From Bacteroidales bacterium UBA5197 (GTDB lineage Bacteria; Bacteroidota; Bacteroidia; Bacteroidales; Lentimicrobiaceae): a stretch of DNA of 64,000 bases. The notes under the pieces were generated by a model. That model saw only the letters and a program-made list of their open reading frames with translations, ran no database searches and was not told the origin of the DNA. The number at the start of each line of letters is the position of its first letter. Position 1 is the first letter of the stretch. The translations under genes and the position numbers were made by a program. The stretch covers positions 400,282 to 464,281 of the forward strand of contig DHVX01000062.1 in the NCBI GenBank assembly GCA_002412885.1. The letters are read 5' to 3'. This document shows, piece after piece, positions 15,870 to 24,056 of this stretch.

Positions 15870-17393
15870 ATGGCAAACTACGACGAAATTTTCAAAAAAA
15901 TAATAGCCCATGCCAAAGAGTATGGGTTTGTTTTTCAATCGAGCGAGATTTACGATGGCCTTAGTGCCGTTTATGACTACGGACAAAATGGTGTAGAACT
16001 CAAAAACAACATCAAGGAGTATTGGTGGAATGCAATGGTACGCTACCACGAAAATATTGTTGGACTCGATAGTGCAATTTTTATGCACCCGACCATCTGG
16101 AAAGCTTCAGGGCATGTGGATGCTTTCAACGATCCGATGATCGATAATAAAGATTCAAAAAAGCGTTACCGTGCCGATGTTCTTGTTGAAGATCATCTCG
16201 CGAAACTTGAAGATAAAATCAACAAAGAAGTTGAAAAGGCAGCCAAACGGTTTGGTGATGCTTTTGATGAAATTCAGTTCAGGGCAACCAACCAAAGGGT
16301 ACTTGAAAACCAGATAAAAATTGACAACATCAAGGATCGGTTGTATAAAGGTCTGGAAAACAACGATCTGGCTGATATCAAGAAATTGATTGAAGACCTG
16401 GAAATTGTATGCCCCGTTTCAGGTTCGCGCAACTGGACAGAAGTTCGTCAGTTTAACCTGATGTTCTCAACCCAGATGGGATCGGTCAGCGAAGATGCAA
16501 ATACCATTTTCCTGCGCCCCGAAACGGCACAGGGAATCTTTGTTAACTTCCTGAATGTCATGAAAACCGGCCGTATGAAAATACCGTTCGGTATTGCTCA
16601 GATTGGGAAAGCATTCCGCAATGAGATTGTTGCCAGGCAGTTTATCTTTCGTATGAGAGAGTTTGAACAAATGGAAATGCAATTCTTCGTCCGCCCCGGC
16701 ACCGAACTTGAATGGTTTGAATTCTGGAAAAGAGAGCGATTGAACTGGCATCTTTCATTGGGTTTGGGTGCAGAGAATTATCGTTTCCACGATCATGAAA
16801 AGCTTGCCCATTATGCAAATGCAGCTGCTGATATTGAATTCCGCTTTCCTTTTGGATTTAAGGAAATGGAAGGGATTCACTCACGCACCGATTTCGACCT
16901 GAATGCACATCAGCAGTTTTCGGGAAAGAAAATGCAATATTTCGATCCGGAGCTGAACGAAAGTTATGTTCCCTATGTTGTCGAAACCTCCATTGGACTT
17001 GACCGCACTTTCCTCGCCATTCTCAGCAATGCTTACACCGAAGAAAAGCTTGAGGATGGATCGGATCGTATTGTGATGAAATTGCCTGCCATATTGGCTC
17101 CGGTTAAAGCTGCTATTTTGCCGTTGGTTGCGAAAGATGGATTGCCTGAAAAGGCCCGCCAGATCATGGATGAGTTGAAATACGACTACAATTGCCAGTA
17201 CGAAGAAAAAGACTCCATCGGCAAGCGCTACCGCCGTCAGGACGCAATTGGAACTCCGTATTGCATTACTGTTGATCACCAGACCCTTGAAGATGGCAAA
17301 GTAACCATTCGTGAGCGCGACACCATGTTGCAGGAGCGGGTTGAGATATCACGTCTCAGTGAGATAATCGCTAAAAAGCTAAGGATCAATTAA
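15870..17393 (+). CDS. glyQS: Glycyl-tRNA synthetase, dimeric class II type
   Basis: 507 aa cytoplasmic enzyme charging tRNA-Gly. It is the single-chain alpha2 form used by Bacteroidota, Gram-positives and eukaryotes. Class II features are visible: FLRPETAQGIFVNF, FRNEIVARQFIFRMREFEQMEMQFF (motif 2 region, read in parts) and VVETSIGLDRTFLA (motif 3). The C-terminal anticodon-binding domain starts near LPAILAPVKAAILPL and continues to KKLRIN. Full length, with its own promoter and a strong terminator, so monocistronic. Nothing unusual in the coding region. Confidence 0.97.
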   Translation: MANYDEIFKKIIAHAKEYGFVFQSSEIYDGLSAVYDYGQNGVELKNNIKEYWWNAMVRYHENIVGLDSAIFMHPTIWKASGHVDAFNDPMIDNKDSKKRYRADVLVEDHLAKLEDKINKEVEKAAKRFGDAFDEIQFRATNQRVLENQIKIDNIKDRLYKGLENNDLADIKKLIEDLEIVCPVSGSRNWTEVRQFNLMFSTQMGSVSEDANTIFLRPETAQGIFVNFLNVMKTGRMKIPFGIAQIGKAFRNEIVARQFIFRMREFEQMEMQFFVRPGTELEWFEFWKRERLNWHLSLGLGAENYRFHDHEKLAHYANAAADIEFRFPFGFKEMEGIHSRTDFDLNAHQQFSGKKMQYFDPELNESYVPYVVETSIGLDRTFLAILSNAYTEEKLEDGSDRIVMKLPAILAPVKAAILPLVAKDGLPEKARQIMDELKYDYNCQYEEKDSIGKRYRRQDAIGTPYCITVDHQTLEDGKVTIRERDTMLQERVEISRLSEIIAKKLRIN

Positions 17394-17399
17394 TAAAAA

Positions 17400-17427
17400 A
17401 GCCGGTCATTTCGACCGGCTTTTTTTA
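17400..17427 (+). terminator. Rho-independent terminator of glycyl-tRNA synthetase
   Basis: AGCCGGTC (17400-17407), loop ATTTC, GACCGGCT (17413-17420), then seven T. It can also act for the convergent pth gene because of the A run on the other side. Confidence 0.92.
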
Positions 17428-17485
17428 TGTAACTTTTCAATATAATGAGCAATGCAGCAATTCGAACTGATGCTTTGTAAGTTAC

Positions 17486-18049
17486 TTACTTATTGTTGAA
17501 ATTGTTCATGGTATTACCTGCGCCTGAAGCAATATAGCTTTTGATCATTTCAACTGCTGCCGGAATTTTTTCCATGAAGATTTTTTCCTCATCGCGTGTA
17601 AATCTGCCCAGCACATAATCTACCTGAAATCCTCTGGCAAAATTATTGCCGATTCCAACCCTTAGCCGTGGGAAATTATTGTGCCCCAGCATTTCAATAA
17701 TATTGTTGAGTCCATTGTGAGAACCTCCGCTTCCTTTGGTTTTTAGCCTGAAAATTCCTGGTTCAAGGTCAAGGTCGTCAACAACAACCAATGAGTTTTC
17801 AATTTCAATATTCTCCATTGTTAACCAATAGCGGTAAGCTTTGCCGCTGAGGTTCATATAGGTTGTTGGTTTAATAATGACAATGGTTTTTCCTCTGAAA
17901 CGGGCTTCAGCTTTAGCTGCCAGGCGGTCAGTTGTAAATTTCGCACCAAGATCGGCTGCCAATGCATCCGCAATTATAAAACCAATGTTATGCCTGGTAT
18001 TGGCATACTCATCACCAATGTTTCCAAGTCCGGCAATTAAATATTTCAT
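17486..18049 (-). CDS. pth: Peptidyl-tRNA hydrolase
   Basis: 187 aa. It releases tRNA from prematurely dissociated peptidyl-tRNA in the cytoplasm. Family landmarks: KYLIAGLGNIGDEYANTRHN (with the catalytic His in TRHNIGF), KPTTYMNLSG, VVDDLDLEPG and GSGGSHNGL. Slightly short-tailed but complete. It lies downstream of rplY and prs on the same strand. This rplY-pth order is common in bacteria, and the two are separated here by a perfect 17-bp hairpin. Confidence 0.96.
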   Translation of the reverse strand: MKYLIAGLGNIGDEYANTRHNIGFIIADALAADLGAKFTTDRLAAKAEARFRGKTIVIIKPTTYMNLSGKAYRYWLTMENIEIENSLVVVDDLDLEPGIFRLKTKGSGGSHNGLNNIIEMLGHNNFPRLRVGIGNNFARGFQVDYVLGRFTRDEEKIFMEKIPAAVEMIKSYIASGAGNTMNNFNNK

Positions 18050-18083
18050 TGGTTGGTTGATGTTTTTGAGTTAGATTGAAATA

Positions 18084-18120
18084 AACCGGAGGCAGGAAAA
18101 CTATTTTCCTGCCTCCGGTT
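18084..18120 (-). terminator. Long perfect hairpin between rplY and pth
   Basis: Arms of 17 nt at 18084-18100 and 18104-18120 are perfectly complementary around a 3-nt loop, followed on the minus strand by TTATTTC. It may act as a terminator, attenuator or mRNA-processing site between rplY and pth. Confidence 0.65.
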
Positions 18121-18143
18121 AAAAGGTTGTTTATGTCAGACTG

Positions 18144-18713
18144 TTATTTTCCCGGAGCTGCAGGCTCAACATTACGTGTTGATTGTACGGTAAGGATTAC
18201 AGCACTCTTAACATCAAGGAATTCAACATTTTCAAGTTTGAGGTCACCAACTTTTACGGTTTGATTCAGGTCGAGGTTACTGATGGAAACTTCGATATCA
18301 TCCGGCAAATGCTCAATTAGTGCTTTAACTTTGAGTTTACGGAACTTTTTGATGAGTTTTCCGCCGCGCAAAACACCGGGAGATGTTCCGGTTACACGAA
18401 TAGGAATAGAAATAATTACAGGTCTTTCTTTGCTCAGTTCCAGAAAATCAGCATGTAAAATGCGATCACTTACCGGATGCGACTGGAGGTCCTGAAGAAT
18501 TGTAAGATACTCTTTACCATCAACTTCCACGTTGATAAGGTGAGAATTCGGGGTGTAAAGAATGGGTTTAAAGCTGGTTTCATCCACTGCAAAGTGAATC
18601 TGTTCTTTACCACCATAAATTACACAGGGAACTTTGGCTGCAACACGCAAAGCTTTAGCATCTTTTTTCCCTACGTTCTCGCGAAGAGAACCGCTCAATG
18701 ATACTTTTTTCAT
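18144..18713 (-). CDS. rplY: 50S ribosomal protein L25/general stress protein Ctc
   Basis: 189 aa, the long Ctc-type form. The N-terminal L25 domain binds 5S rRNA (KVPCVIYGGKEQIHFAVDE; HLINVEVDGKEYLTILQDLQ; HADFLELS). The C-terminal beta domain ends in TVQSTRNVEPAAPGK. It is 47 nt downstream of prs on the same strand with no promoter match in the gap. The order prs-rplY-pth is a widely conserved bacterial arrangement, here as a probable operon. Confidence 0.95.
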   Translation of the reverse strand: MKKVSLSGSLRENVGKKDAKALRVAAKVPCVIYGGKEQIHFAVDETSFKPILYTPNSHLINVEVDGKEYLTILQDLQSHPVSDRILHADFLELSKERPVIISIPIRVTGTSPGVLRGGKLIKKFRKLKVKALIEHLPDDIEVSISNLDLNQTVKVGDLKLENVEFLDVKSAVILTVQSTRNVEPAAPGK

Positions 18714-18760
18714 TTGTTTGAATTTTAATTAAGGTTTGATATTAAATAGCCCCAAAAGGC

Positions 18761-19696
18761 TTAGTCGAATTTAAAAAGAGTTGAGATTGACTCATAGTTG
18801 TGTACTTTTCCAATGACTTCAGCAAGCAGACTGGCAGTACTCACTACTTTAATTACCGGACTTTCCCGTTTCAGGGGAATGGTATCGGTAACCACAACTT
18901 CGGTAAAAGTTGATTTTTCAATCTTATCAATTGCATTTCCGGAAAGTACCGGGTGAGTGCAAAAACCTCTGACACTTGCAGCTCCCTTGTCAATCATAAG
19001 TTGAGCAGCTTTGCAAATGGTGCCTCCGGTATCAATGATGTCGTCAATCAGAATCACATCTTTTCCAACAACATCACCGATTAATTCCATTGTATCAACC
19101 TGATTGGCTTTTGAACGTTGTTTGTAGCAGATTACAAAGCTTGTGTTCAAAATTTTGGCGTAGGCTGCAGCTCGTCTTGTACCACCGGTATCAGGCGATG
19201 CCATCACCATATTTGGAAGGTTAAGCTGTTTGATGTACGGAATAAAAATGGATGATGAGTAAAGATGATCAACCGGAACATCAAAAAATCCCTGAATCTG
19301 ATCGGCGTGCAAATCTATTGTAATGATGCGTTGAACGCCGGCAGCTGTTAACAAATTGGCAACCAGCTTGGCAGCAATTGAAACTCTGGGTTTATCTTTG
19401 CGATCCTGACGGGCAAATCCGAAATACGGAATTACAGCAATGATGTGCCTGGCCGAAGCCCGTTTGGCAGCATCAATCATCAGTAAAAGTTCAAAAAGGT
19501 TGTCGCTTGGCGCAAAAGTAGATTGAACAATGAAAAGATCGTTGCCCCTCACATTTTCTTCGAAAGAAGGCTGAAATTCGCCGTCTGAAAAGTCTGTAAC
19601 CAGCACATCACCCAGTTTCTTGCCGTAACTGACTGCTATCTTTTCGGCCAGATAACGGGTGGCTCTGCCCGAGAAAATGTTAACCACTGTTGACAT
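18761..19696 (-). CDS. prs: Ribose-phosphate pyrophosphokinase
   Basis: 311 aa cytoplasmic enzyme making PRPP from ribose 5-phosphate and ATP for nucleotide, His and Trp synthesis. Signatures: RVSIAAKLVANLL, the divalent-cation site ITIDLHADQIQGFF, VMASPDTGGTRRA and the PRPP loop LIDDIIDTGGT. Full length. First gene of the prs-rplY-pth run; a TAnnTTTG match on the minus strand lies about 160 nt upstream, leaving a fairly long leader. Confidence 0.97.
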   Translation of the reverse strand: MSTVVNIFSGRATRYLAEKIAVSYGKKLGDVLVTDFSDGEFQPSFEENVRGNDLFIVQSTFAPSDNLFELLLMIDAAKRASARHIIAVIPYFGFARQDRKDKPRVSIAAKLVANLLTAAGVQRIITIDLHADQIQGFFDVPVDHLYSSSIFIPYIKQLNLPNMVMASPDTGGTRRAAAYAKILNTSFVICYKQRSKANQVDTMELIGDVVGKDVILIDDIIDTGGTICKAAQLMIDKGAASVRGFCTHPVLSGNAIDKIEKSTFTEVVVTDTIPLKRESPVIKVVSTASLLAEVIGKVHNYESISTLFKFD

Positions 19697-19831
19697 TTTT
19701 GCTGATAGATAAGGGGTTAGAAAATCTGATTTGAGCGTGCAAAACTACAAATAAATTCCTGATAAAGGATAAAGATTTAACCCGAAGTGAAAATAACTCT
19801 CTAAGTACTTGATTTTTCGGCAAAATAGTAT

Positions 19832-19839
19832 TACTTTTG
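19832..19839 (+). promoter_or_regulatory. -7 element TACTTTTG toward queA
   Basis: Exact TAnnTTTG match with TTG at 19809-19811, 20 nt upstream. It forms the left arm of the dyad TTACTTTTGC...GCAAAAGTAA. Confidence 0.6.
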
Positions 19840-19857
19840 CACCCCTTTTGAGGGAAG

Positions 19858-19865
19858 CAAAAGTA
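19858..19865 (-). promoter_or_regulatory. -7 element TACTTTTG toward prs
   Basis: Reads CAAAAGTA on the plus strand. It forms the right arm of the same dyad, facing prs. Confidence 0.5.
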
Positions 19866-20014
19866 ACATAATGCCAGAATCCGGCCATTAGTGAAAATTA
19901 TTGCATGGTGCAATCAACGGCAAACTTACATTGTTTTTTAACTTGTCCGACAATTTTCTTAAAATCCCGGTGAGCCTGCTCAAAGGATTATTCCAAACAT
20001 AAACAAATTACCGA

Positions 20015-21070
20015 ATGAAACTCTCTCAATTTCGCTATCACTTACCCAATGAACTTATTGCGAGGCAACCCGTAGAAAACCGTGATGATTCCCGGCTAAT
20101 GGTGCTGAACAGAAAGAAACAGACCATCGAGCACAGAAAGTTCGGTGATATTCTGGAGTATTTTGGCGATGGTGATGTATTTGTGATCAATGATACCAAA
20201 GTTTTTCCTGCCCTGCTTACAGGTGAAAAGGAAAAAACAGGTGCCAAAATCACTGTTTTTCTTCTCAGAGAGCTTAATGCTGAAGCCCGCTTATGGGATG
20301 TTCTGGTTGATCCTGCCCGAAAAATCAGGATTGGCAATAAGCTCTATTTCGGCGAAGACGATGCTTTGGTTGCCGAAGTTATTGACAATACCACTTCACG
20401 TGGACGTACTTTGAGATTCCTTTTTGATGGCACTTATGAAGAATTTAAGAGAACCATCGAAAGCCTGGGCAAAACACCGCTTCCTGAAGAATTGCAGGCT
20501 TTGCGTGAAATTATGCCTGAGGATAAGGATTGGTATCAGACCATCTATGCATCTAAAGAAGGTGCTGTTGCAGCACCTACCGCTGGAATGCATTTCAGCC
20601 GCGAGCTTATGAAAAGACTCGAACTTAAAGGTTCTTCTTTTGCTTCTGTTACACTCCATGCCGGAGTTGGTAACTTCAGAGCTATTGATGTTGAAGACCT
20701 TACCAAACATAAAATGGATTCGGAAGAAGTCATTATTGAAGAACATGCCACCAAAATTGTTAACCTTGCCAAGGAAAATCGCAAGCAGGTTTGCGTTGTT
20801 GGTACCACTACCATGAAGGCTGTTGAAACTTCAGTTACCATCTCAGGCATGTTGAAACCTTACAAAGGCTGGTCAAACAAGTTTATTTTTCCTCCTTACG
20901 AATTCAGCATTGCCAGTAGCATGATTACCAATTTCCATTTGTCGCAATCGCCAATGCTAATGATGACTGCCGCTTTTGCCGACTTCGACTTCCTGATGAA
21001 GGCCTATAAAGAGGCTGTTAATGAGAAGTACCGCTTCTTTACATACGGTGATGCCATGCTGATTTTGTAA
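20015..21070 (+). CDS. queA: S-adenosylmethionine:tRNA ribosyltransferase-isomerase
   Basis: 351 aa. It transfers the ribosyl part of SAM to preQ1 in tRNA, giving epoxyqueuosine. Landmarks: YHLPNELIARQPVENRDDSR at the N-terminus, VINDTKVFPA, GKTPLPEEL, AAPTAGMHFS, LHAGVGNF and the end FFTYGDAMLIL. Complete. It has its own divergent promoter and a strong terminator. queG (45503) and queD (63519) of the same pathway lie elsewhere in the window, so the pathway is dispersed. Confidence 0.97.
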   Translation: MKLSQFRYHLPNELIARQPVENRDDSRLMVLNRKKQTIEHRKFGDILEYFGDGDVFVINDTKVFPALLTGEKEKTGAKITVFLLRELNAEARLWDVLVDPARKIRIGNKLYFGEDDALVAEVIDNTTSRGRTLRFLFDGTYEEFKRTIESLGKTPLPEELQALREIMPEDKDWYQTIYASKEGAVAAPTAGMHFSRELMKRLELKGSSFASVTLHAGVGNFRAIDVEDLTKHKMDSEEVIIEEHATKIVNLAKENRKQVCVVGTTTMKAVETSVTISGMLKPYKGWSNKFIFPPYEFSIASSMITNFHLSQSPMLMMTAAFADFDFLMKAYKEAVNEKYRFFTYGDAMLIL

Positions 21071-21095
21071 TCAGGGTAACCGATAAGATAACTTT

Positions 21096-21119
21096 AGCCC
21101 CGTTTTAGGGGCTTTTTTT
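21096..21119 (+). terminator. Rho-independent terminator of queA
   Basis: AGCCCC (21096-21101), six-nt loop, GGGGCT (21108-21113), then a run of seven T. Confidence 0.88.
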
Positions 21120-21221
21120 GTGACTTTTTGGGATGACTCATTAAATTTGCCACCAAAGCACTAAAGCACTAAAATACACCAATTTAAGTTTGGAGTCTGG
21201 GAGACACTTTGGCAATTTGAC

Positions 21222-21269
21222 ACTTCGACAAGCTCAGAACGAAGACATTTTTTAACTAAATGGCATTGG
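21222..21269. repeat. Degenerate copy of the 15.7-kb palindromic element
   Basis: CACTTCGACAAGCTCAG is followed by GAACGAAGACATTT and TTAACTAAATGGCATTGG. The last part matches the right half of the element at 15661-15781 (TTAACTAAACGACATTGG) with two changes. The inner CTTCGA...TCAG core is the commonly seen CTTCGACAAGCTCAG variant. The left arm is missing. Confidence 0.6.
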
Positions 21270-21300
21270 CTTGTCATTTGTGAATTTGGTCGATTTCATG

Positions 21301-21308
21301 TAAGTTTG
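21301..21308 (+). promoter_or_regulatory. -7 promoter element TAAGTTTG
   Basis: Exact TAnnTTTG match 16 nt before the TTG start of ispD. Confidence 0.55.
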
Positions 21309-21324
21309 CCTAAAAATCAACATT

Positions 21325-22011
21325 TTGACACGATATGCTTTAATTGTTGCCGGAGGCTCTGGTCAGAGAATGGGTGCACAGCAACCCAAGCAGTTTTTAT
21401 TGTTGGCGGGCAAGCCGATGCTGATACACACGATTGAGGCATTTTCAAAAGCAGGAAAGTCTATCAATATTTTTCTGGTGCTTCCGGAAAACCAGATACA
21501 GCATTGGGAAAGCCTTTGCCGTGAATATGATTTCAGAATACCACACAGCATTGTGACAGGAGGTGAAAGTCGCGGAAATTCTGTTAAAAACGGGCTGGAT
21601 TCGATAAATGCGAAGGATGGTTGGGTTGCGGTGCATGACGGTGTTCGCCCTTTGGTTGACAAAAACCTGATTAACCGGGCTTTTGCAGAAGCAGAAATGA
21701 AAGGCAACGCGATTCCCTGCGTTAAAGTAAACGATTCGTTGAGGCTGATCAGTGGTTCAGCAAACGTTCCGCTCGATCGCGAAAAAGTACGCGCTGTTCA
21801 AACACCTCAGTGTTTCAGACTTGACCTGCTTCGACAAGCTTACCAAAGGCCTGATTTTGATGCCTACACCGATGATGCTCAGCTTTATGAAGCCCAGGGA
21901 TTTGATCTGGCATTTATTGATGGAAACAATGAGAATATAAAAATTACAACTCCCGCAGATCTTCTTGTAGCCGAATCCATTTTGAAATCGCGTTTTATAA
22001 ACAACGAATAA
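21325..22011 (+). CDS. ispD: 2-C-methyl-D-erythritol 4-phosphate cytidylyltransferase
   Basis: 228 aa. It makes CDP-methylerythritol in the MEP isoprenoid pathway, in which dxs (30097) also works. The nucleotidyltransferase loop is VAGGSGQRMG, followed by KQFLLLAGKPMLIHTI, VTGGESRGNSVKNGL, VAVHDGVRPLV and TDDAQLYEAQG. The only start giving the normal N-terminus is TTG 21325 (an upstream ATT is also possible), so a rare start codon is used. The stop overlaps the promoter region of the next gene by a few bases. Confidence 0.95.
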   Translation: MTRYALIVAGGSGQRMGAQQPKQFLLLAGKPMLIHTIEAFSKAGKSINIFLVLPENQIQHWESLCREYDFRIPHSIVTGGESRGNSVKNGLDSINAKDGWVAVHDGVRPLVDKNLINRAFAEAEMKGNAIPCVKVNDSLRLISGSANVPLDREKVRAVQTPQCFRLDLLRQAYQRPDFDAYTDDAQLYEAQGFDLAFIDGNNENIKITTPADLLVAESILKSRFINNE

Positions 22012-22013
22012 GT

Positions 22014-22021
22014 TACCTTTG
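22014..22021 (+). promoter_or_regulatory. -7 promoter element TACCTTTG
   Basis: Exact match 2 nt after the ispD stop, 33 nt before the CDF transporter ATG. A TTTTA at 21993-21997 is near the -33 position. Confidence 0.55.
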
Positions 22022-22054
22022 TACTTACATCAGGTAAGCGATTTATTAATTTCA

Positions 22055-22927
22055 ATGAACAATAATCATAAACTTGCTCAAAAGGAGGGATGGGTTTCCA
22101 TAATTGGAAATATCAGTCTGTTTGCATTAAAGATGTGGGCCGGAATTGTTACGGGATCCATTGCCATTATTGCCGATGCATGGCATACATTGTCTGATAG
22201 CCTCACCTCTGTTGTTGTCATTGTTGGTGCAAAAGTATCGTCAAAGCCAGCCGATAACGAGCATCCTTTTGGACATGGACGAGCCGAGCTGATTGCCGCT
22301 ATGATTATCGGGGTAATGCTGAGTGTTGTGGCTTTTAGTTTTGTAATTGAGGGTATTTCTAGCCTGCGCGAAAGGAATGAAGTGAATTATGGAACGCTCG
22401 CCATTGTAGCTACTGTAATATCGATTGTTGCAAAGGAGGCTATGGCTCAATATGCTTTCTTTGTCGCACGGAAATCAAATTCCCGCTCAGTTAAAGCAGA
22501 TGCCTGGCATCATCGGTCTGATGCCATTTCTTCAGTTGTAATCCTTGCCGGGATTTTACTTGGAAGCCATTGGTGGTGGATTGACGGAGTTCTTGGAATT
22601 CTTGTTGCTTTTCTCATTTTTTATGCCGCTTACGATATTCTTCGCGATGCCGTTCATCTGATGATGGGAGAGGTTCCTGAAAATGAACTGATCGACTACA
22701 TCAGAACTACTTGCAGCAAGGAAAGCATGCTCGACCTTAGGCCTCACCATATTCATGTTCATCGTTATGGTGACCACATTGAAATGACTATGCACATTAG
22801 GTTACCTGATGATATGACATTGAATGATGCCCATGAAATTGCAACAAGAGTTGAATTAAGCCTGAAAACCGAGAAGGGAATTGACTGCACCATTCACATG
22901 GAACCCGAAGGGCTTATTCACCGTTGA
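22055..22927 (+). CDS. Cation diffusion facilitator family transporter
   Basis: 290 aa inner-membrane divalent-cation/proton antiporter of the CDF family. It shows six membrane helices, with metal-site motifs ADAWHTLSDS in the second helix and KADAWHHRSDA in the fifth, i.e. the HxxxD pattern twice. A cytoplasmic ZT-dimer domain with HHIHVHRYGDHIEM and TIHMEPEG follows. Two His/Asp motifs fit Zn/Co or Fe/Mn transport; the metal cannot be fixed by eye. ATG 22055 is chosen because the upstream TTG at 22019 lies inside the promoter element. The 3' end overlaps the convergent glycosyltransferase gene by 14 nt. Confidence 0.92.
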   Translation: MNNNHKLAQKEGWVSIIGNISLFALKMWAGIVTGSIAIIADAWHTLSDSLTSVVVIVGAKVSSKPADNEHPFGHGRAELIAAMIIGVMLSVVAFSFVIEGISSLRERNEVNYGTLAIVATVISIVAKEAMAQYAFFVARKSNSRSVKADAWHHRSDAISSVVILAGILLGSHWWWIDGVLGILVAFLIFYAAYDILRDAVHLMMGEVPENELIDYIRTTCSKESMLDLRPHHIHVHRYGDHIEMTMHIRLPDDMTLNDAHEIATRVELSLKTEKGIDCTIHMEPEGLIHR

Positions 22928-24056
22928 TTCTGCGGCCTTTCCATTTAACATTGATAAACTGGCCAGCCATTCCGGTAAAGGTGGTGTAAAGCGCAACCAA
23001 TGGCTCTGCTGGCAAAAATGCCCACAGGTATTTCTGCTGACCTGAGAATTTTGCATATGCCATCATCAATGGAAAATCAATCAGCGTTTTGATGAAAATT
23101 ATTACCAGAGCTGCCGGCAGAAAGTGAATATTAACGATAGCCATGATTATCATAACGCTGATAAACGCATTCATCAACAAAACCGACAGTGCAGTTAAAA
23201 TGGTTGGTAAATCTCGGTATGCTTTGCTTTTTGAAGTCCACCGAAGCCGTTGCTGCATAAATTCACCGAAATTATTTATGGGATTGGTGTAAACCATTGC
23301 ATTTCTGTCCTTTACAAATGCTATTTTGTCTTTTCCGAACTTATTGGCAAATGCCATCATCAGAAAAATATCATCACCGGAAGCCAATTCCGGTTTAATC
23401 TCATTTTCAGATAGCTGTCGGTAAGCACTGAGCGAAAACCCAAGATTTGCGCCATTGCACATCATCGGGAATCCGGCGCCAATTGAGCCGGCACCTGAAG
23501 CCACCAGCGACATAAATTCGAGATCCTGTAATGTTTGAAATATCCCGCGTGGTTTATATAATGACACTGTCCCGGAAACAAAAACTGCCTTATCACTGAT
23601 GAATTTTGAAACCATTGATTTAATCCATCCTTGTTCGTGAAGGCAGTCAGCATCTGTGATTAGAATATATTCGCCTTTTACCTTTGTCAAAGCCAACCGA
23701 AGTGCAGATTTTTTGCCCGTCTGTTTTGTTTGTTTTAAGAGTCTGATATTGAAATTCGTATGATTTTCAATAAAATCCTGCGTTATGCCGGCGGTTTGAT
23801 CTGTTGAATGATCATCAACAACAATGATTTCAATACGCTGAGGATTATAGTTTTGATTTGAGATGCTTTGAAGGCAGTTAAGTATGTTTTTTTCTTCGTT
23901 TCGGGCTGCAACAATTACGCTGATCATTGGCTCATCTTCCGGGACTGTATTTTGTTTCAGGTTAAACCACCCCCACGTAATCAGCATGATCACAAGTGCA
24001 TAAGCAATAGTGACCAAAACACAGACAATTAGAAAAACAGAATTTTCAAAGATCAT
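22914..24056 (-). CDS. Membrane glycosyltransferase family 2
   Basis: 380 aa. An N-terminal membrane helix precedes a GT-A domain: VIVAARNEEKNI, VDDHSTDQT, ITDADCLH (metal-binding DxD), SGDDIFLM and the acceptor-site motif QQRLRWTSK. About four C-terminal membrane helices follow. The QxxRW motif with flanking helices is typical of processive or lipid-linked GT2 enzymes. Start ATG 24056. Its 5' end overlaps the flippase-like gene by 11 nt, so the two are coupled and probably handle one lipid- or polymer-linked sugar at the envelope. Donor and acceptor unknown. Confidence 0.88.
   Translation of the reverse strand: MIFENSVFLIVCVLVTIAYALVIMLITWGWFNLKQNTVPEDEPMISVIVAARNEEKNILNCLQSISNQNYNPQRIEIIVVDDHSTDQTAGITQDFIENHTNFNIRLLKQTKQTGKKSALRLALTKVKGEYILITDADCLHEQGWIKSMVSKFISDKAVFVSGTVSLYKPRGIFQTLQDLEFMSLVASGAGSIGAGFPMMCNGANLGFSLSAYRQLSENEIKPELASGDDIFLMMAFANKFGKDKIAFVKDRNAMVYTNPINNFGEFMQQRLRWTSKSKAYRDLPTILTALSVLLMNAFISVMIIMAIVNIHFLPAALVIIFIKTLIDFPLMMAYAKFSGQQKYLWAFLPAEPLVALYTTFTGMAGQFINVKWKGRRINGE

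Larger units (their letters stand above)
19697..20014. other. Divergent regulatory spacer between prs and queA
   Basis: 318 bases without a gene. A dyad with opposed promoter elements lies at 19831-19866. The remainder on each side would be ~150-nt leaders; no riboswitch or RNA gene was recognised. Confidence 0.6.

Noticed and set aside
19697..20014. Riboswitch or tRNA in the prs-queA spacer
   Set aside because: No T-loop GTTCRANNC pattern and no preQ1- or purine-type aptamer core could be recognised. Only promoter elements and a dyad are evident.
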